Assembly (NCBI GenBank): GCA_003131705.1
Contig: PKUY01000365.1
Span: 953-8,241 of the forward strand
Direction: 5' to 3'
DNA from: Acidobacteriota bacterium
GTDB lineage: Bacteria > Acidobacteriota > Terriglobia > Acidiferrales > UBA7541
DNA length: 7,289 nucleotides
Shown piece by piece: positions 1 through 5,768 of this stretch (position 1 is the first letter of the stretch; every line of letters begins with the position of its first letter). A program made the translations under genes and the position numbers. The notes beneath the pieces are model-generated. The model saw only the letters and a program-made list of their open reading frames with translations. It was not told the origin of the DNA and searched no databases.

Positions 1-979
1 AGATCTTATTTTCGCGCAGCAGCGGGCCGACGTATTTGAATCCGACGGGCGTCTCATACACGCGGACGCCGTGAAGGTCCGCGACCGCATCGATCAGGTG
101 CGTGGTGGCGACGCTGCGCGATGCGCCGAGCTTGTATCCGCGCGTGTGCAGCAGATAGTCGAAGACCAGCGCCAGAATGTGATTGGGCGAGAGGAACGAG
201 CCGTCCTGGTCCACGATGCCGAAACGATCGGCGTCGCCGTCGGTGGCAAGGCCTGCGAGGGCTTTTTTCTCGGCTACCGCTTTTTTCAGCGGCACCAGAT
301 TTTCCTCGGATGGATCAGGGCCGGTGCCTTCGAAGAGGACGTCGCGCTCCGCACGGATTGAAGTTATGGCGACACCGTTTTCAGTAAGGATGCGATCGAG
401 CCAGCCGGCGCCACAACCGTGCACTGCGTCGCATACGAAGCTGCCCTTTGCCTGGCGGAGCACATCGAAGCGAATCATACGGCGAAGTTGCTCAAAGTAA
501 GGGTCGCGAGGATCGATCCGCTCGAAATCGTTATCGATTTCGTGATGCTGGCCGGCGTCATTTTGCAGCTGGGCCGCACGCTTCTCAATATCCTTGGTGA
601 TTTCGGGCAGCGCAGGACCACCATCGGGCCCGGAGAATTTCAAACCGTTATACTGCGCGGGGTTGTGGCTGGCGGTGATGTTCACGCCGCCGTCAAATTT
701 TCCATGAAGGATGGCGTGCGCGATGGAGGGAGTGGGCGTAAACGACTGGCAGAATAGAACGCGGCAGCCCCGGGAACGCAAAACGGCGGCGGAGGTTCGC
801 GCGAAGTCCTCGGAGAAGAAGCGGGTGTCGTAACCGACGATGATGACGGGAGATTTCGTGTGAGCGAGAACGTGAGCTGCGATCGCTTCGGATGCGCGCC
901 GCACTCCCGGGAAGGTGAAGTCTTCGGCAATGATGCCGCGCCAACCGGAAGTGCCGAAGTGGATCGCTTGGTTTGTCAC
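1..979 (-). CDS. Phosphoglucomutase/phosphomannomutase, N-terminal 326 residues (C-terminus off window)
   Basis: Cytosolic alpha-D-phosphohexomutase that interconverts hexose 1- and 6-phosphates through a phosphoserine. Reading from a GTG at 979 gives one uninterrupted frame to the window edge. Seen: N-terminal FGTSGWRG (residues 8-15), the active-site TASHNP (102-107, catalytic Ser104), the Mg-binding DGDADR loop (247-252) and a domain III PVGFKY motif (311-316). The sugar-binding GEESGG loop and domain IV phosphate loop would lie beyond the left edge; family members usually run about 450-570 residues, so roughly a third is missing. The GTG start is chosen because the conserved family N-terminus begins only a few residues after it and no ATG lies close upstream in frame; a TACAAT hexamer sits 8 nt before it. 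The gene is divergent from cutA. Glucose versus mannose specificity cannot be decided from this fragment. No frameshift seen; truncation is due to the window edge. Confidence 0.95.
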   Translation of the reverse strand, partial: MTNQAIHFGTSGWRGIIAEDFTFPGVRRASEAIAAHVLAHTKSPVIIVGYDTRFFSEDFARTSAAVLRSRGCRVLFCQSFTPTPSIAHAILHGKFDGGVNITASHNPAQYNGLKFSGPDGGPALPEITKDIEKRAAQLQNDAGQHHEIDNDFERIDPRDPYFEQLRRMIRFDVLRQAKGSFVCDAVHGCGAGWLDRILTENGVAITSIRAERDVLFEGTGPDPSEENLVPLKKAVAEKKALAGLATDGDADRFGIVDQDGSFLSPNHILALVFDYLLHTRGYKLGASRSVATTHLIDAVADLHGVRVYETPVGFKYVGPLLRENKI

Positions 980-987
980 GGAAGGGT

Positions 988-993
988 ATTGTA
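988..993 (-). promoter_or_regulatory. Putative -10 box (TACAAT) for the phosphohexomutase gene
   Basis: On the minus strand TACAAT ends 8 nt before the GTG at 979. A transcript beginning 6-8 nt after the hexamer would start at or within a few bases of the start codon, so the mRNA may be leaderless. No well-placed -35 is present: TTGGAC lies upstream but only 14 bp away. No Shine-Dalgarno sequence precedes the GTG. The same hexamer recurs before two other genes in the window. Confidence 0.4.
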
Positions 994-1070
994 TCTTGTC
1001 GCGCAAGGTCCAAGTATCAGTGAATCACGGTAGGGCGAGTCGAAGAGTAAAGGTGGGCGATGAGGCGGGG

Positions 1071-1400
1071 ATGACGGACAAGATCGTCGTGCTGGTGATG
1101 TGCGGTTCAATTCGGGAAGCGCGGAGGATCGGTCGCGCGCTGGTTGACCAAAGGCTTGTGGCCTGCGCCAATATTTTGGAGGTGCCGGTGCGGTCGATCT
1201 ACCGCTGGAAGGGCAAGGTCGAATCCGCCAGGGAGATTCTTGCCGTTCTGAAGACTTCCCGGAAACGTTTCACGGCGGTCGAGCGCGAGGTGCGCCGATT
1301 GCACAGCTACGATGTGCCGGAGATCATCGCTTTGCCGATCTTGGGGGGTTCGGAGGGTTACCTGAGGTGGATTTCGGAATCGGTTGTGGCCTTGAAGTAA
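1071..1400 (+). CDS. cutA: CutA1 divalent-cation tolerance protein
   Basis: Small protein (109 aa, usual family length 105-115) of the CutA1 family, which forms very stable ferredoxin-fold trimers and is linked to copper/divalent-metal tolerance, although its molecular role is debated. Seen: beta1 ending in VMC (Cys11), RLVACANIL (residues 28-36, with Cys32 at the position of the conserved family Cys), the signature YRWKGKVE (44-51), HSYDVPE (78-84, normally HPYEVPE) and the closing GYLRW strand. The ATG at 1071 is chosen because it follows GAGG at 1062-1065 with 5-nt spacing and matches the family N-terminus. The same frame is open upstream to 915, but that would add 52 residues overlapping the divergent mutase gene and unlike CutA. 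No signal peptide, so cytosolic. Stands alone: no copper transporter or regulator adjoins it. Confidence 0.95.
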   Translation: MTDKIVVLVMCGSIREARRIGRALVDQRLVACANILEVPVRSIYRWKGKVESAREILAVLKTSRKRFTAVEREVRRLHSYDVPEIIALPILGGSEGYLRWISESVVALK

Positions 1401-1403
1401 CGA

Positions 1404-1432
1404 AACGACACAGCGAGTCGATCGATGTCGTT
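1404..1432 (+). terminator. Hairpin just after cutA, possible terminator without U-tract
   Basis: AACGACA (1404-1410) and TGTCGTT (1426-1432) are perfect inverted 7-mers separated by 15 nt, beginning 4 nt after the cutA stop. No T-run follows, so it is not a canonical intrinsic terminator; it could protect the 3' end or be fortuitous. Confidence 0.25.
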
Positions 1433-1570
1433 CATGGCCGATAATATTTCAGGGCGGGAGAGCTATTACGAGCATCGTAGGAGCGTGGGATGCGCTGACA
1501 GGCTTATTCGCGAGGGTTCCAGTCTGCAGAGCGAGAGAGAGGCGCGCACTTGCGGTACAAACAGAGAGTC

Positions 1571-2041
1571 ATGAAGACCGAAACGGGTTATCGAAGAGTT
1601 TCCGCGGGGCACCGGTGGGCCGCCGTGCTAGCGGCAGGTTTGCTGTGGGCGACGATCGGCTTTGCGCAGACGAACAGCCCGACCGCGTCCGGCTCGCAGG
1701 ACCAGCCAAGCTCAAAGGACAAGCAGGATCACAACCCCGCACAGCCGGGAATGACCAAGCTGAGGCTCCTTGTCACCACCGATTCCGATAAACCGGTCGC
1801 TAACGCGAGCGTGTACGTGAGGTACTACGAACCGGGCGGATTCTTGCGTCACGAAAAACTAGCGGAGTTGAATTTCAAGACGAATCAGGACGGTTCGGTA
1901 AAGGTTCCCGAGGTTCCGCAAGGGAAAATCCTTATTCAAGTGATCGCGACGGGCTGGCACACGTACGGCAAGTGGTATGACATCAACAAAGAAGAAGAAT
2001 CGATTACGATTAAGCTCGTGCCGCCTCCTCATTGGTATTAA
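1571..2041 (+). CDS. Secreted protein with carboxypeptidase-regulatory-like (Cna-B-type) beta-sandwich domain
   Basis: Predicted exported protein of 156 aa from the ATG at 1571. Residues 1-32 form a signal peptide: basic n-region with several Arg, hydrophobic core WAAVLAAGLLWATIG, and a GFA-Q cleavage site near residue 32. Residues 33-60 are a Ser/Gln/Asp/Lys/Pro-rich linker. Residues 63-150 show alternating beta strands typical of transthyretin-like folds (KLRLLVTT, KPVANASVYVRYY, TNQDGSVKVPEVPQGKILIQVIA, ITIKLVPP). The D-G-x-x-x-x-x-x-V-P-x-G pattern is characteristic of carboxypeptidase-regulatory/Cna-B domains. No enzyme domain accompanies it, so it is probably a periplasmic or surface binding module of unknown ligand. 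An alternative TTG start at 1550 has a good purine-rich Shine-Dalgarno (1533-1542, 7-nt spacing) and would add 7 residues, leaving the signal peptide intact. Domain type is inferred from pattern only. Confidence 0.85.
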   Translation: MKTETGYRRVSAGHRWAAVLAAGLLWATIGFAQTNSPTASGSQDQPSSKDKQDHNPAQPGMTKLRLLVTTDSDKPVANASVYVRYYEPGGFLRHEKLAELNFKTNQDGSVKVPEVPQGKILIQVIATGWHTYGKWYDINKEEESITIKLVPPPHWY

Positions 2042-2082
2042 AAAAGGTTTCGCAAAGAATTTCCGGTTCGGAAAGTTTTGTG

Positions 2083-2100
2083 GCGGGATTCCCGCTCTTC
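2083..2100 (+). terminator. Weak terminator-like hairpin after the secreted Cna-B-like gene
   Basis: GCGGG-ATT-CCCGC forms a compact GC stem 41 nt past the stop codon and is followed by TCTTCTC. The tail is pyrimidine-rich but not a proper U-tract, so termination here is only possible. Confidence 0.3.
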
Positions 2101-2181
2101 TCTCAGGTGGTCTCATCCGCCGAAAACAATTGTTAGAAACTCTTCATCTGCACGGAATTTGTGCAAAGAGGAGTAAGCCCC

Positions 2182-2385
2182 ATGCTGACGAGCATTTTCG
2201 ATTTCCTGGAGGGCCTTTTCCACACGGTTTTCAACAGAACTGTTGAAAACTGTCGCACAGCGTTCCTCTTTGGCAGAAGCCAAAATTTAAATTGGCGAGA
2301 GAATTGCTTCCGTGCGCAAAAAGTTCTTACTCCACGTTCGAATACCTGCGACTCGCCTCTCTTCATTCGATTCCTGCGATGGTGA
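2182..2385 (+). CDS. Possible small ORF, 67 aa, unknown
   Basis: I do not recognise this product. The only positive sign is a good Shine-Dalgarno, AGAGGAG (2167-2173), 8 nt before the ATG at 2182. The translation begins with an amphipathic Phe/Leu-rich segment (MLTSIFDFLEGLFHTVFNR) and continues with a Cys/Arg-rich tail lacking any domain; no signal peptide or membrane helix is clear. About 30 nt of it are the palindrome at 2224-2253, which argues that the open frame may be incidental to a non-coding element. Alternative reading: a small structured RNA or a dispersed palindromic repeat. Confidence 0.22.
   Translation: MLTSIFDFLEGLFHTVFNRTVENCRTAFLFGRSQNLNWRENCFRAQKVLTPRSNTCDSPLFIRFLRW
2216..2253. 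repeat. Near-perfect palindrome containing DnaA-box-like nonamers
   Basis: Perfect inverted 11-mers GTTTTCAACAG (2227-2237) and CTGTTGAAAAC (2240-2250) flank AA. The arms extend outward by a G-T pair (2226/2251) and two Watson-Crick pairs (2224-2225/2252-2253), giving 14 paired positions. TTTTCCACA (2216-2224) and TTTTCAACA (2228-2236) are direct copies 12 bp apart, and TGTTGAAAA (2241-2249) is the inverted copy. TTTTCCACA differs by one base from the classical DnaA box TTATCCACA; the CAACA versions differ by two. No dnaA, dnaN or gyrase gene is nearby, so an origin is unproven; a dispersed palindromic repeat is an equal alternative. Confidence 0.6.
2269..2293. repeat. Hairpin TTTGGC-AGAA-GCCAAA with adjoining AATTTAAATT palindrome
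   Basis: A 6-bp perfect stem with a tetraloop (2269-2284) abuts a 10-bp A/T palindrome (2284-2293). It could be a terminator for a short transcript starting upstream, but the tail is mixed A and T rather than a T-run. It lies 15 bp after the long palindrome. Confidence 0.4.
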
Positions 2386-2457
2386 AGAGCGGCTAGAACG
2401 TCGCTGGTGGGTTCAGCGTGATACCATTTCTCCCTGCAAGGGCATTCACCTATCCAA

Positions 2458-3324
2458 ATGAAAGAACTTATTCTCAATGCGGATGATTTTGGTTACACGC
2501 GAGGCGTGAATGAGGGAATTATCCGCGCCCACCGAGATGGGATTCTGACGAGCGCGACGCTGATGGCCAACGGTGCGGCGTTTGATGACGCGGTCGAGCG
2601 GGCCAAGGCCAATTCAACACTGGGAATCGGTTGTCACCTGGTCCTCACGGGAGGATTCGCCGTCGCGCCGCGGGAAGAAATTCCTTCGCTGGCGGACCCG
2701 GACGGCTGTCTACCGAAATCTCTGGGCAATTTAGTGGCAAGGGTGAGCTCCGGGAGGGTGCGAACGGAGGAAATCGAGAGGGAGCTGCGCGCACAGATCG
2801 AAAAAATTCGTCGCGCCGGCATTGAGCCAAGCCATCTCGATACTCACAAGCACACGCACGTTCATCCCCGGGTGATGAATGCGCTCGGACGAGTGGCGCG
2901 CGAATTTGGAATCACGCGCGTGCGTAACCCGGTGGAGAATCTTCGAGATTCGTGGAGGACGGCGCGAAGCGAAGGGGCCCCTGTGATCTCTAACATGAGT
3001 GCTGCCGCCGCCGTGCGCGCTGTGGCGTTTAAGTTCATCGCTATCTCGCGGAAGTATGGTTTGCACGCGCCCGATAGTTTTTTGGGGCTGGCGATCACGG
3101 GAAGGCTGAGCGGGCCGGCATTGTGTCGCTTGATTGACACACTGCCCGAAGGGCAAACAGAAATCATGCTTCATCCGGGGATTTGCGATGCCGAGCTGGC
3201 ACGGACAGGCTCGCGCCTCCAACAGCAGCGCCAGACTGAGATGGAGGGTTTGCTTGCTCCTGAAGCGAGGTGTGCAGTGACGGAACGGGGAATCCGCCTG
3301 ATCAGTTATCGAGAATTGAACTAG
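2458..3324 (+). CDS. ChbG/HpnK-type (YdjC family) carbohydrate deacetylase
   Basis: Metal-dependent deacetylase of the YdjC family, which removes N-acetyl groups from amino-sugar substrates (chitooligosaccharides for ChbG; HpnK members occur with hopanoid genes). Length 288 aa is normal. Seen: LNADDFG at residues 6-12 (catalytic/metal Asp9-Asp10), GCHLVLTGG (His60 as metal ligand), the signature HLDTHKHTHVHP (126-137; Asp128, His130 and neighbours), TEIMLHPG (234-241, His239) and the C-terminal RQTEMEGL (258-265). No signal peptide, so cytosolic. The ATG at 2458 places LNADDFG at the usual N-terminal position; the only purine run upstream is too distant, so initiation may be SD-independent. 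No squalene-hopene cyclase, chitobiose transporter or glycosyltransferase adjoins it, so the substrate cannot be assigned. Confidence 0.93.
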   Translation: MKELILNADDFGYTRGVNEGIIRAHRDGILTSATLMANGAAFDDAVERAKANSTLGIGCHLVLTGGFAVAPREEIPSLADPDGCLPKSLGNLVARVSSGRVRTEEIERELRAQIEKIRRAGIEPSHLDTHKHTHVHPRVMNALGRVAREFGITRVRNPVENLRDSWRTARSEGAPVISNMSAAAAVRAVAFKFIAISRKYGLHAPDSFLGLAITGRLSGPALCRLIDTLPEGQTEIMLHPGICDAELARTGSRLQQQRQTEMEGLLAPEARCAVTERGIRLISYRELN

Positions 3325-3340
3325 CTCGCTAGTGGTTTTG
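3321..3340 (+). terminator. Weak hairpin overlapping the deacetylase stop
   Basis: CTAGC (3321-3325) and GCTAG (3328-3332) are inverted repeats with a 2-nt centre, followed by TGGTTTTG. The stem is too short for a confident call. Confidence 0.2.
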
Positions 3341-3367
3341 TTGACGGCATCTGCGTTGGGGTACAAT
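3341..3367 (+). promoter_or_regulatory. Putative sigma-70-type promoter for the Met-rich exported protein
   Basis: TTGACG at 3341-3346 and TACAAT at 3362-3367 are 15 bp apart; reading the -35 as TGTTGA (3339-3344) gives 17 bp. A start near 3374 would leave a leader of about 70 nt before the ATG at 3443. Confidence 0.5.
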
Positions 3368-3442
3368 CACGCGGTTTCGACACGTGGCTTCGGCACGCAA
3401 CTTGGGCGCGGTCGCCGGAGTCTTGGCAAGAACGGGGGTACT

Positions 3443-4105
3443 ATGAAGAATTTTAGAGCGATGGCTCTGGGCATCTGTAGTTTGCTGCTGCTGGCGGCAT
3501 CCGGACACGCACAGATGGGGATGGGAATGCGCGGAGGACCGACTCCGCGCGGCTTCTTCAATCCGATCGTGGGTGCGGGGTCGGTTTACGACATGACGTC
3601 TTCTGACGGCAAGAAGACCAGCACGGAGTTCGCCATCGTTGGGAAGGAATCGGTCAACGGTAAGGACGGATATTGGATGGAAATAGTCACGTCCGGCATG
3701 GTGATGAAGACGCTGACCGTTATTGGCGACGGGAGCGTGAATACGCGCATGATCATGCAAATGCCGGGACGTCCGCCGATGGAGATGCCCTCGCAAATGA
3801 TGCATATGAACGGTCAGGGCGCGGCTCAAAGCCCGACAACCGACATTCGATCGACTTCCGAGGATGTCGGCAGCGAATCGGTGACCGTGCCGGCCGGCAC
3901 GTTTGTCTGCGAACACTACCGAGCGAAGGACGGATCCGGAGACACGTGGATAAGCCCCAAGGTGAGTCCGATGGGCGTGGTGAAACACCAGGGGAAGGAC
4001 TCGACGATGGTGCTGACCAAAGTGATCATGGACGCGAAGGACAAGATCATTGGCACGCCTGTGCCGTTCAATCCGATGATGATGCAGGGGCCCCCGCAGG
4101 AATAG
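3443..4105 (+). CDS. Exported methionine-rich protein of unknown function
   Basis: A 220-aa predicted secreted protein that I cannot assign to a family with confidence; the GSVYDMTSSDGKKTSTEFAI opening of the mature part is vaguely like DUF4412-type exported proteins. Residues 1-23 are a signal peptide (MKNFRAMALGICSLLLLAASGHA) with a GHA-Q cleavage site. Methionine clusters stand out: MGMGM at 25-29, eight Met within residues 103-122, and MMM at 212-214. The rest looks beta-rich, with GKESVNGKDGYWMEI (67-81) and VTVPAGTFVCEHY (147-159), the latter holding the only Cys of the mature chain (156). The ATG at 3443 is chosen because it starts the signal peptide and follows GGGGG at 3434-3438; the frame is open upstream to 3332 but that would bury the signal peptide and include the promoter. 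Likely monocistronic. Metal binding by the Met clusters is speculative. Confidence 0.85.
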   Translation: MKNFRAMALGICSLLLLAASGHAQMGMGMRGGPTPRGFFNPIVGAGSVYDMTSSDGKKTSTEFAIVGKESVNGKDGYWMEIVTSGMVMKTLTVIGDGSVNTRMIMQMPGRPPMEMPSQMMHMNGQGAAQSPTTDIRSTSEDVGSESVTVPAGTFVCEHYRAKDGSGDTWISPKVSPMGVVKHQGKDSTMVLTKVIMDAKDKIIGTPVPFNPMMMQGPPQE

Positions 4106-4120
4106 CCTGAGGTACCAATC

Positions 4121-4135
4121 GCGCACTCTGTGCGC
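4121..4135. repeat. Short perfect hairpin GCGCAC-TCT-GTGCGC
   Basis: A 6-bp GC-rich stem with a 3-nt loop, 15 nt after the stop of the Met-rich gene and just before the main terminator. No T-run follows; it may stabilise the 3' end. Confidence 0.35.
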
Positions 4136-4147
4136 ACGCCGAAACAG

Positions 4148-4190
4148 CGCTGCCTCCGGGAGCGAACCTTGGGGGCAGCGTTTTGTATTT
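4148..4190 (+). terminator. Strong intrinsic terminator after the Met-rich gene
   Basis: CGCTGCCTCC (4148-4157) pairs with GGGGGCAGCG (4171-4180) over 10 positions (one G-U), with a 13-nt loop, directly followed by TTTTGTATTT (4181-4190). It is oriented to stop plus-strand transcription before the convergent oxidoreductase gene. In the opposite direction the tail after the stem is poor in T, so it is probably unidirectional. Confidence 0.88.
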
Positions 4191-4209
4191 AAGGAACGGC
4201 GGGAGCGAT

Positions 4210-5565
4210 CTATTCCAAGTCCGGAGGCGTTACTTTCGCGATCCAGGAGTCATAGTTCGAAGTGTAACCCGCGCGGTCTTGCAGCGTGCGAATGCGATCT
4301 TGAAGTTTGGCGACCTCGTCGGGCGAAAGAGCGGGTAGAGTCAAAAGATTGTCCTCGATTGTCTGGGTCTGACCGGCCACGCTGGCTTCGGCGGCCGCGT
4401 ATAGGGCGGAAAAATTTCCGTCGGAACTTCCGATGCCCATGTAGTCTTCGATCAGCCGCGTAGTGACGGCCTGGCTGTGGACGAGCGAGGCGTGAATATT
4501 GCCCTGGCCGGTGACAACGTTGCCGACGCCGAATACGCGACCATGGCCCTGGTAGCGGGGCAGGCGTTCGTCAGTGAAAGTGTAGTACTCGCCCTTCATC
4601 GCGATGCTGGGAATTATTTCCGGCACCGAGCCGATGGAGGAAATGACGAGCGGGGCCCGTAACTCATACTCCGAGCCGGGGATGGGCTGGGCGCTGCGCC
4701 CTTCGACTCTGGTTTCCGCCAGTTTCAGGCCCGCGACGCGCCCGTTTTCGACAATAAGGCCAGTGGCCACCCTGCGCTCCTGCACGCGGAAGAGAAATTT
4801 GTCCTGAGCGAGGTGAAGCATCTTCAGGCGCACACGCTCGGTCTTGGCGATTTGCTCTGGAGCGGCGTTTTCGGGAGGCTGCGCCAGCGGCATGTCTTGA
4901 ATGCGGCGACGATAAAGCAAAAGGCAGCCTTTGACGCCGAGGTCCTCGGGCCGAACGCCATGAGCCTTGCACGCGGCAGGAATTCCCTTTTTCTCCAGCT
5001 CGTGCATATCGGTTGGGATGCCGCGAGCTTTCAGCGCGCGCTCGTAGTTTTCAAGCTGCAGAACCTTCACGACGTCGATCGAAGCGAGGCCGCCGCCCAC
5101 GACGAGCGTTTCGTCCGGCGCTTCATAGCGCGGGCCGTTGTAGTTACGCTCGTTCTTGTGGTTGTACCAATAGACGAACGGATTCTGGTAGATCAGGCCC
5201 TTGTCGACGTACTTTCCCGCTCCGGGCACGCCCAAATCCCTGTCACGCCAGGCGCCATTGGCCAGGATGACGGCGGAAAAGGCCCAGTGGTTAACCAGGT
5301 CATCGAAGGAGAGGTCTCGACCGATCTTGGTTGAGGGAATGAAGGAGACGCCGGGTTTCTTCAGGCGCGCATCGATGCGGCAGTATTCCTGTTTGCGTTG
5401 CTCCACGTGCCAGCGTGGCAGACCGTCCTCAATTTTTCCGTAGGGTCGCGGATTCTGCTCGATGACGGCGACCTGTATCCCGTGATCGGCCAGGATTTCG
5501 GCGGCGACGGAGCCGGAGATGGCTCCGCCGACGATGGCGACAAAGTATTTTCCGCTCTTAGACAT
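4210..5565 (-). CDS. Adrenodoxin/ferredoxin-NADP reductase-like FAD-dependent oxidoreductase
   Basis: Two-dinucleotide-domain flavoprotein of 451 aa, cytosolic, related to adrenodoxin-reductase-type ferredoxin-NADP reductases and GltD-like proteins; it likely moves electrons between NAD(P)H and a ferredoxin or other acceptor. Seen: N-terminal FAD Rossmann motif VGGAISGS (12-19) with acidic Glu36 ending beta2; PRPYGKIEDGLPRW (39-52), matching the family's P-x-P-Y-G-x-x-x-x-G block; an ANGA segment (102-105) and LGVPG (111-115); second nucleotide-binding motif VVGGGLASIDV (155-165); and the C-terminal FAD-contact block VFGVGNVVTGQGNIHAS (344-360). The first motif is GGAISG, so the middle Gly of GxGxxG is Ala. 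Residues 182-255 are a Lys/Arg/Glu-rich insertion. The start follows from the family N-terminus; the Shine-Dalgarno is weak. Divergent from the LLM gene. Physiological acceptor unknown. Confidence 0.9.
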   Translation of the reverse strand: MSKSGKYFVAIVGGAISGSVAAEILADHGIQVAVIEQNPRPYGKIEDGLPRWHVEQRKQEYCRIDARLKKPGVSFIPSTKIGRDLSFDDLVNHWAFSAVILANGAWRDRDLGVPGAGKYVDKGLIYQNPFVYWYNHKNERNYNGPRYEAPDETLVVGGGLASIDVVKVLQLENYERALKARGIPTDMHELEKKGIPAACKAHGVRPEDLGVKGCLLLYRRRIQDMPLAQPPENAAPEQIAKTERVRLKMLHLAQDKFLFRVQERRVATGLIVENGRVAGLKLAETRVEGRSAQPIPGSEYELRAPLVISSIGSVPEIIPSIAMKGEYYTFTDERLPRYQGHGRVFGVGNVVTGQGNIHASLVHSQAVTTRLIEDYMGIGSSDGNFSALYAAAEASVAGQTQTIEDNLLTLPALSPDEVAKLQDRIRTLQDRAGYTSNYDSWIAKVTPPDLE

Positions 5566-5621
5566 TAGTCTCAGGCAATCAAGGCCATTTCGGACTTCCG
5601 CTTAGGCACTAAGGCACGGGA

Positions 5622-5627
5622 ATTGTA
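5622..5627 (-). promoter_or_regulatory. Putative -10 box (TACAAT) for the FAD oxidoreductase gene
   Basis: TACAAT on the minus strand, with an expected start about 50 nt upstream of the ATG at 5565. No recognisable -35 is at the right distance; the upstream sequence there is an A-run (complement of the T-run 5639-5645), which could act as an UP-like element. Confidence 0.35.
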
Positions 5628-5759
5628 CACCGGAGCGCTTTTTTTCGAGTGGCGATTATCAAATTCTGGGCGCGGACCGATGCGAGGTTTCACGGCGCGT
5701 CGACTGGGTCCGCCGACTCTGCGGTGGGCGTCGACGAGATGGTCGCAGAACGCGCAATC

Positions 5760-5768
5760 TGATATATT
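5760..5768 (+). promoter_or_regulatory. Putative extended -10 promoter (TG-A-TATATT) for the LLM gene
   Basis: TATATT at 5763-5768 is preceded by TGA (5760-5762), an extended -10 arrangement that can work without a good -35, and none is evident. A start near 5775 would give a leader of about 75 nt. Confidence 0.4.

Larger units (their letters stand above)
2042..2457. other. Palindrome-rich 416-bp intergenic stretch
   Basis: No confident gene lies here. The first 250 bp contain many short inverted repeats: TTTCCG/CGGAAA (2060-2065/2069-2074), GCGGG/CCCGC (2083-2087/2091-2095), palindrome AACAATTGTT (2125-2134), TGCAC/GTGCA (2149-2153/2161-2165), a long palindrome (2224-2253), TTTGGC/GCCAAA (2269-2274/2279-2284) and palindrome AATTTAAATT (2284-2293). 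It is locally richer in A/T than the flanking genes. One weak small ORF (2182-2385) crosses it. Positions 2294-2457 show no clear structure; a possible TACCAT at 2422-2427 could be the -10 of the deacetylase gene, with no convincing -35. Confidence 0.6.

Noticed and set aside
71..757. Several overlapping plus-strand open frames of 88-112 codons
   Set aside because: They lie antisense to the phosphohexomutase, whose minus-strand frame carries all expected motifs; these have none.
915..1070. N-terminal extension of cutA
   Set aside because: Would overlap the divergent mutase start and exceed CutA length; the ATG at 1071 has a Shine-Dalgarno and fits the family.
2216..2253. Chromosomal origin (oriC) as a firm call
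   Set aside because: Too few boxes, none matching the strict consensus, no obvious DNA-unwinding element, and no dnaA/dnaN/gyrB neighbours.
2042..2457. CRISPR array, tRNA or riboswitch
   Set aside because: The inverted repeats are not regularly spaced direct repeats; I see no cloverleaf or known aptamer core.
2458..3324. Hopanoid biosynthesis cluster
   Set aside because: Only the deacetylase family match is present; no squalene-hopene cyclase or other hpn gene in the window.
2731..3366. 211-codon minus-strand frame
   Set aside because: Antisense shadow of the deacetylase, with no recognisable domain.
3329..4126. 265-codon minus-strand frame, His/Arg-rich
   Set aside because: Antisense to the Met-rich gene; the His richness is the complement of ATG-rich codons, and the plus frame has a signal peptide, promoter and terminator.
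4813..5334. 173-codon plus-strand frame
   Set aside because: Antisense to the FAD oxidoreductase, which has clear motifs throughout.
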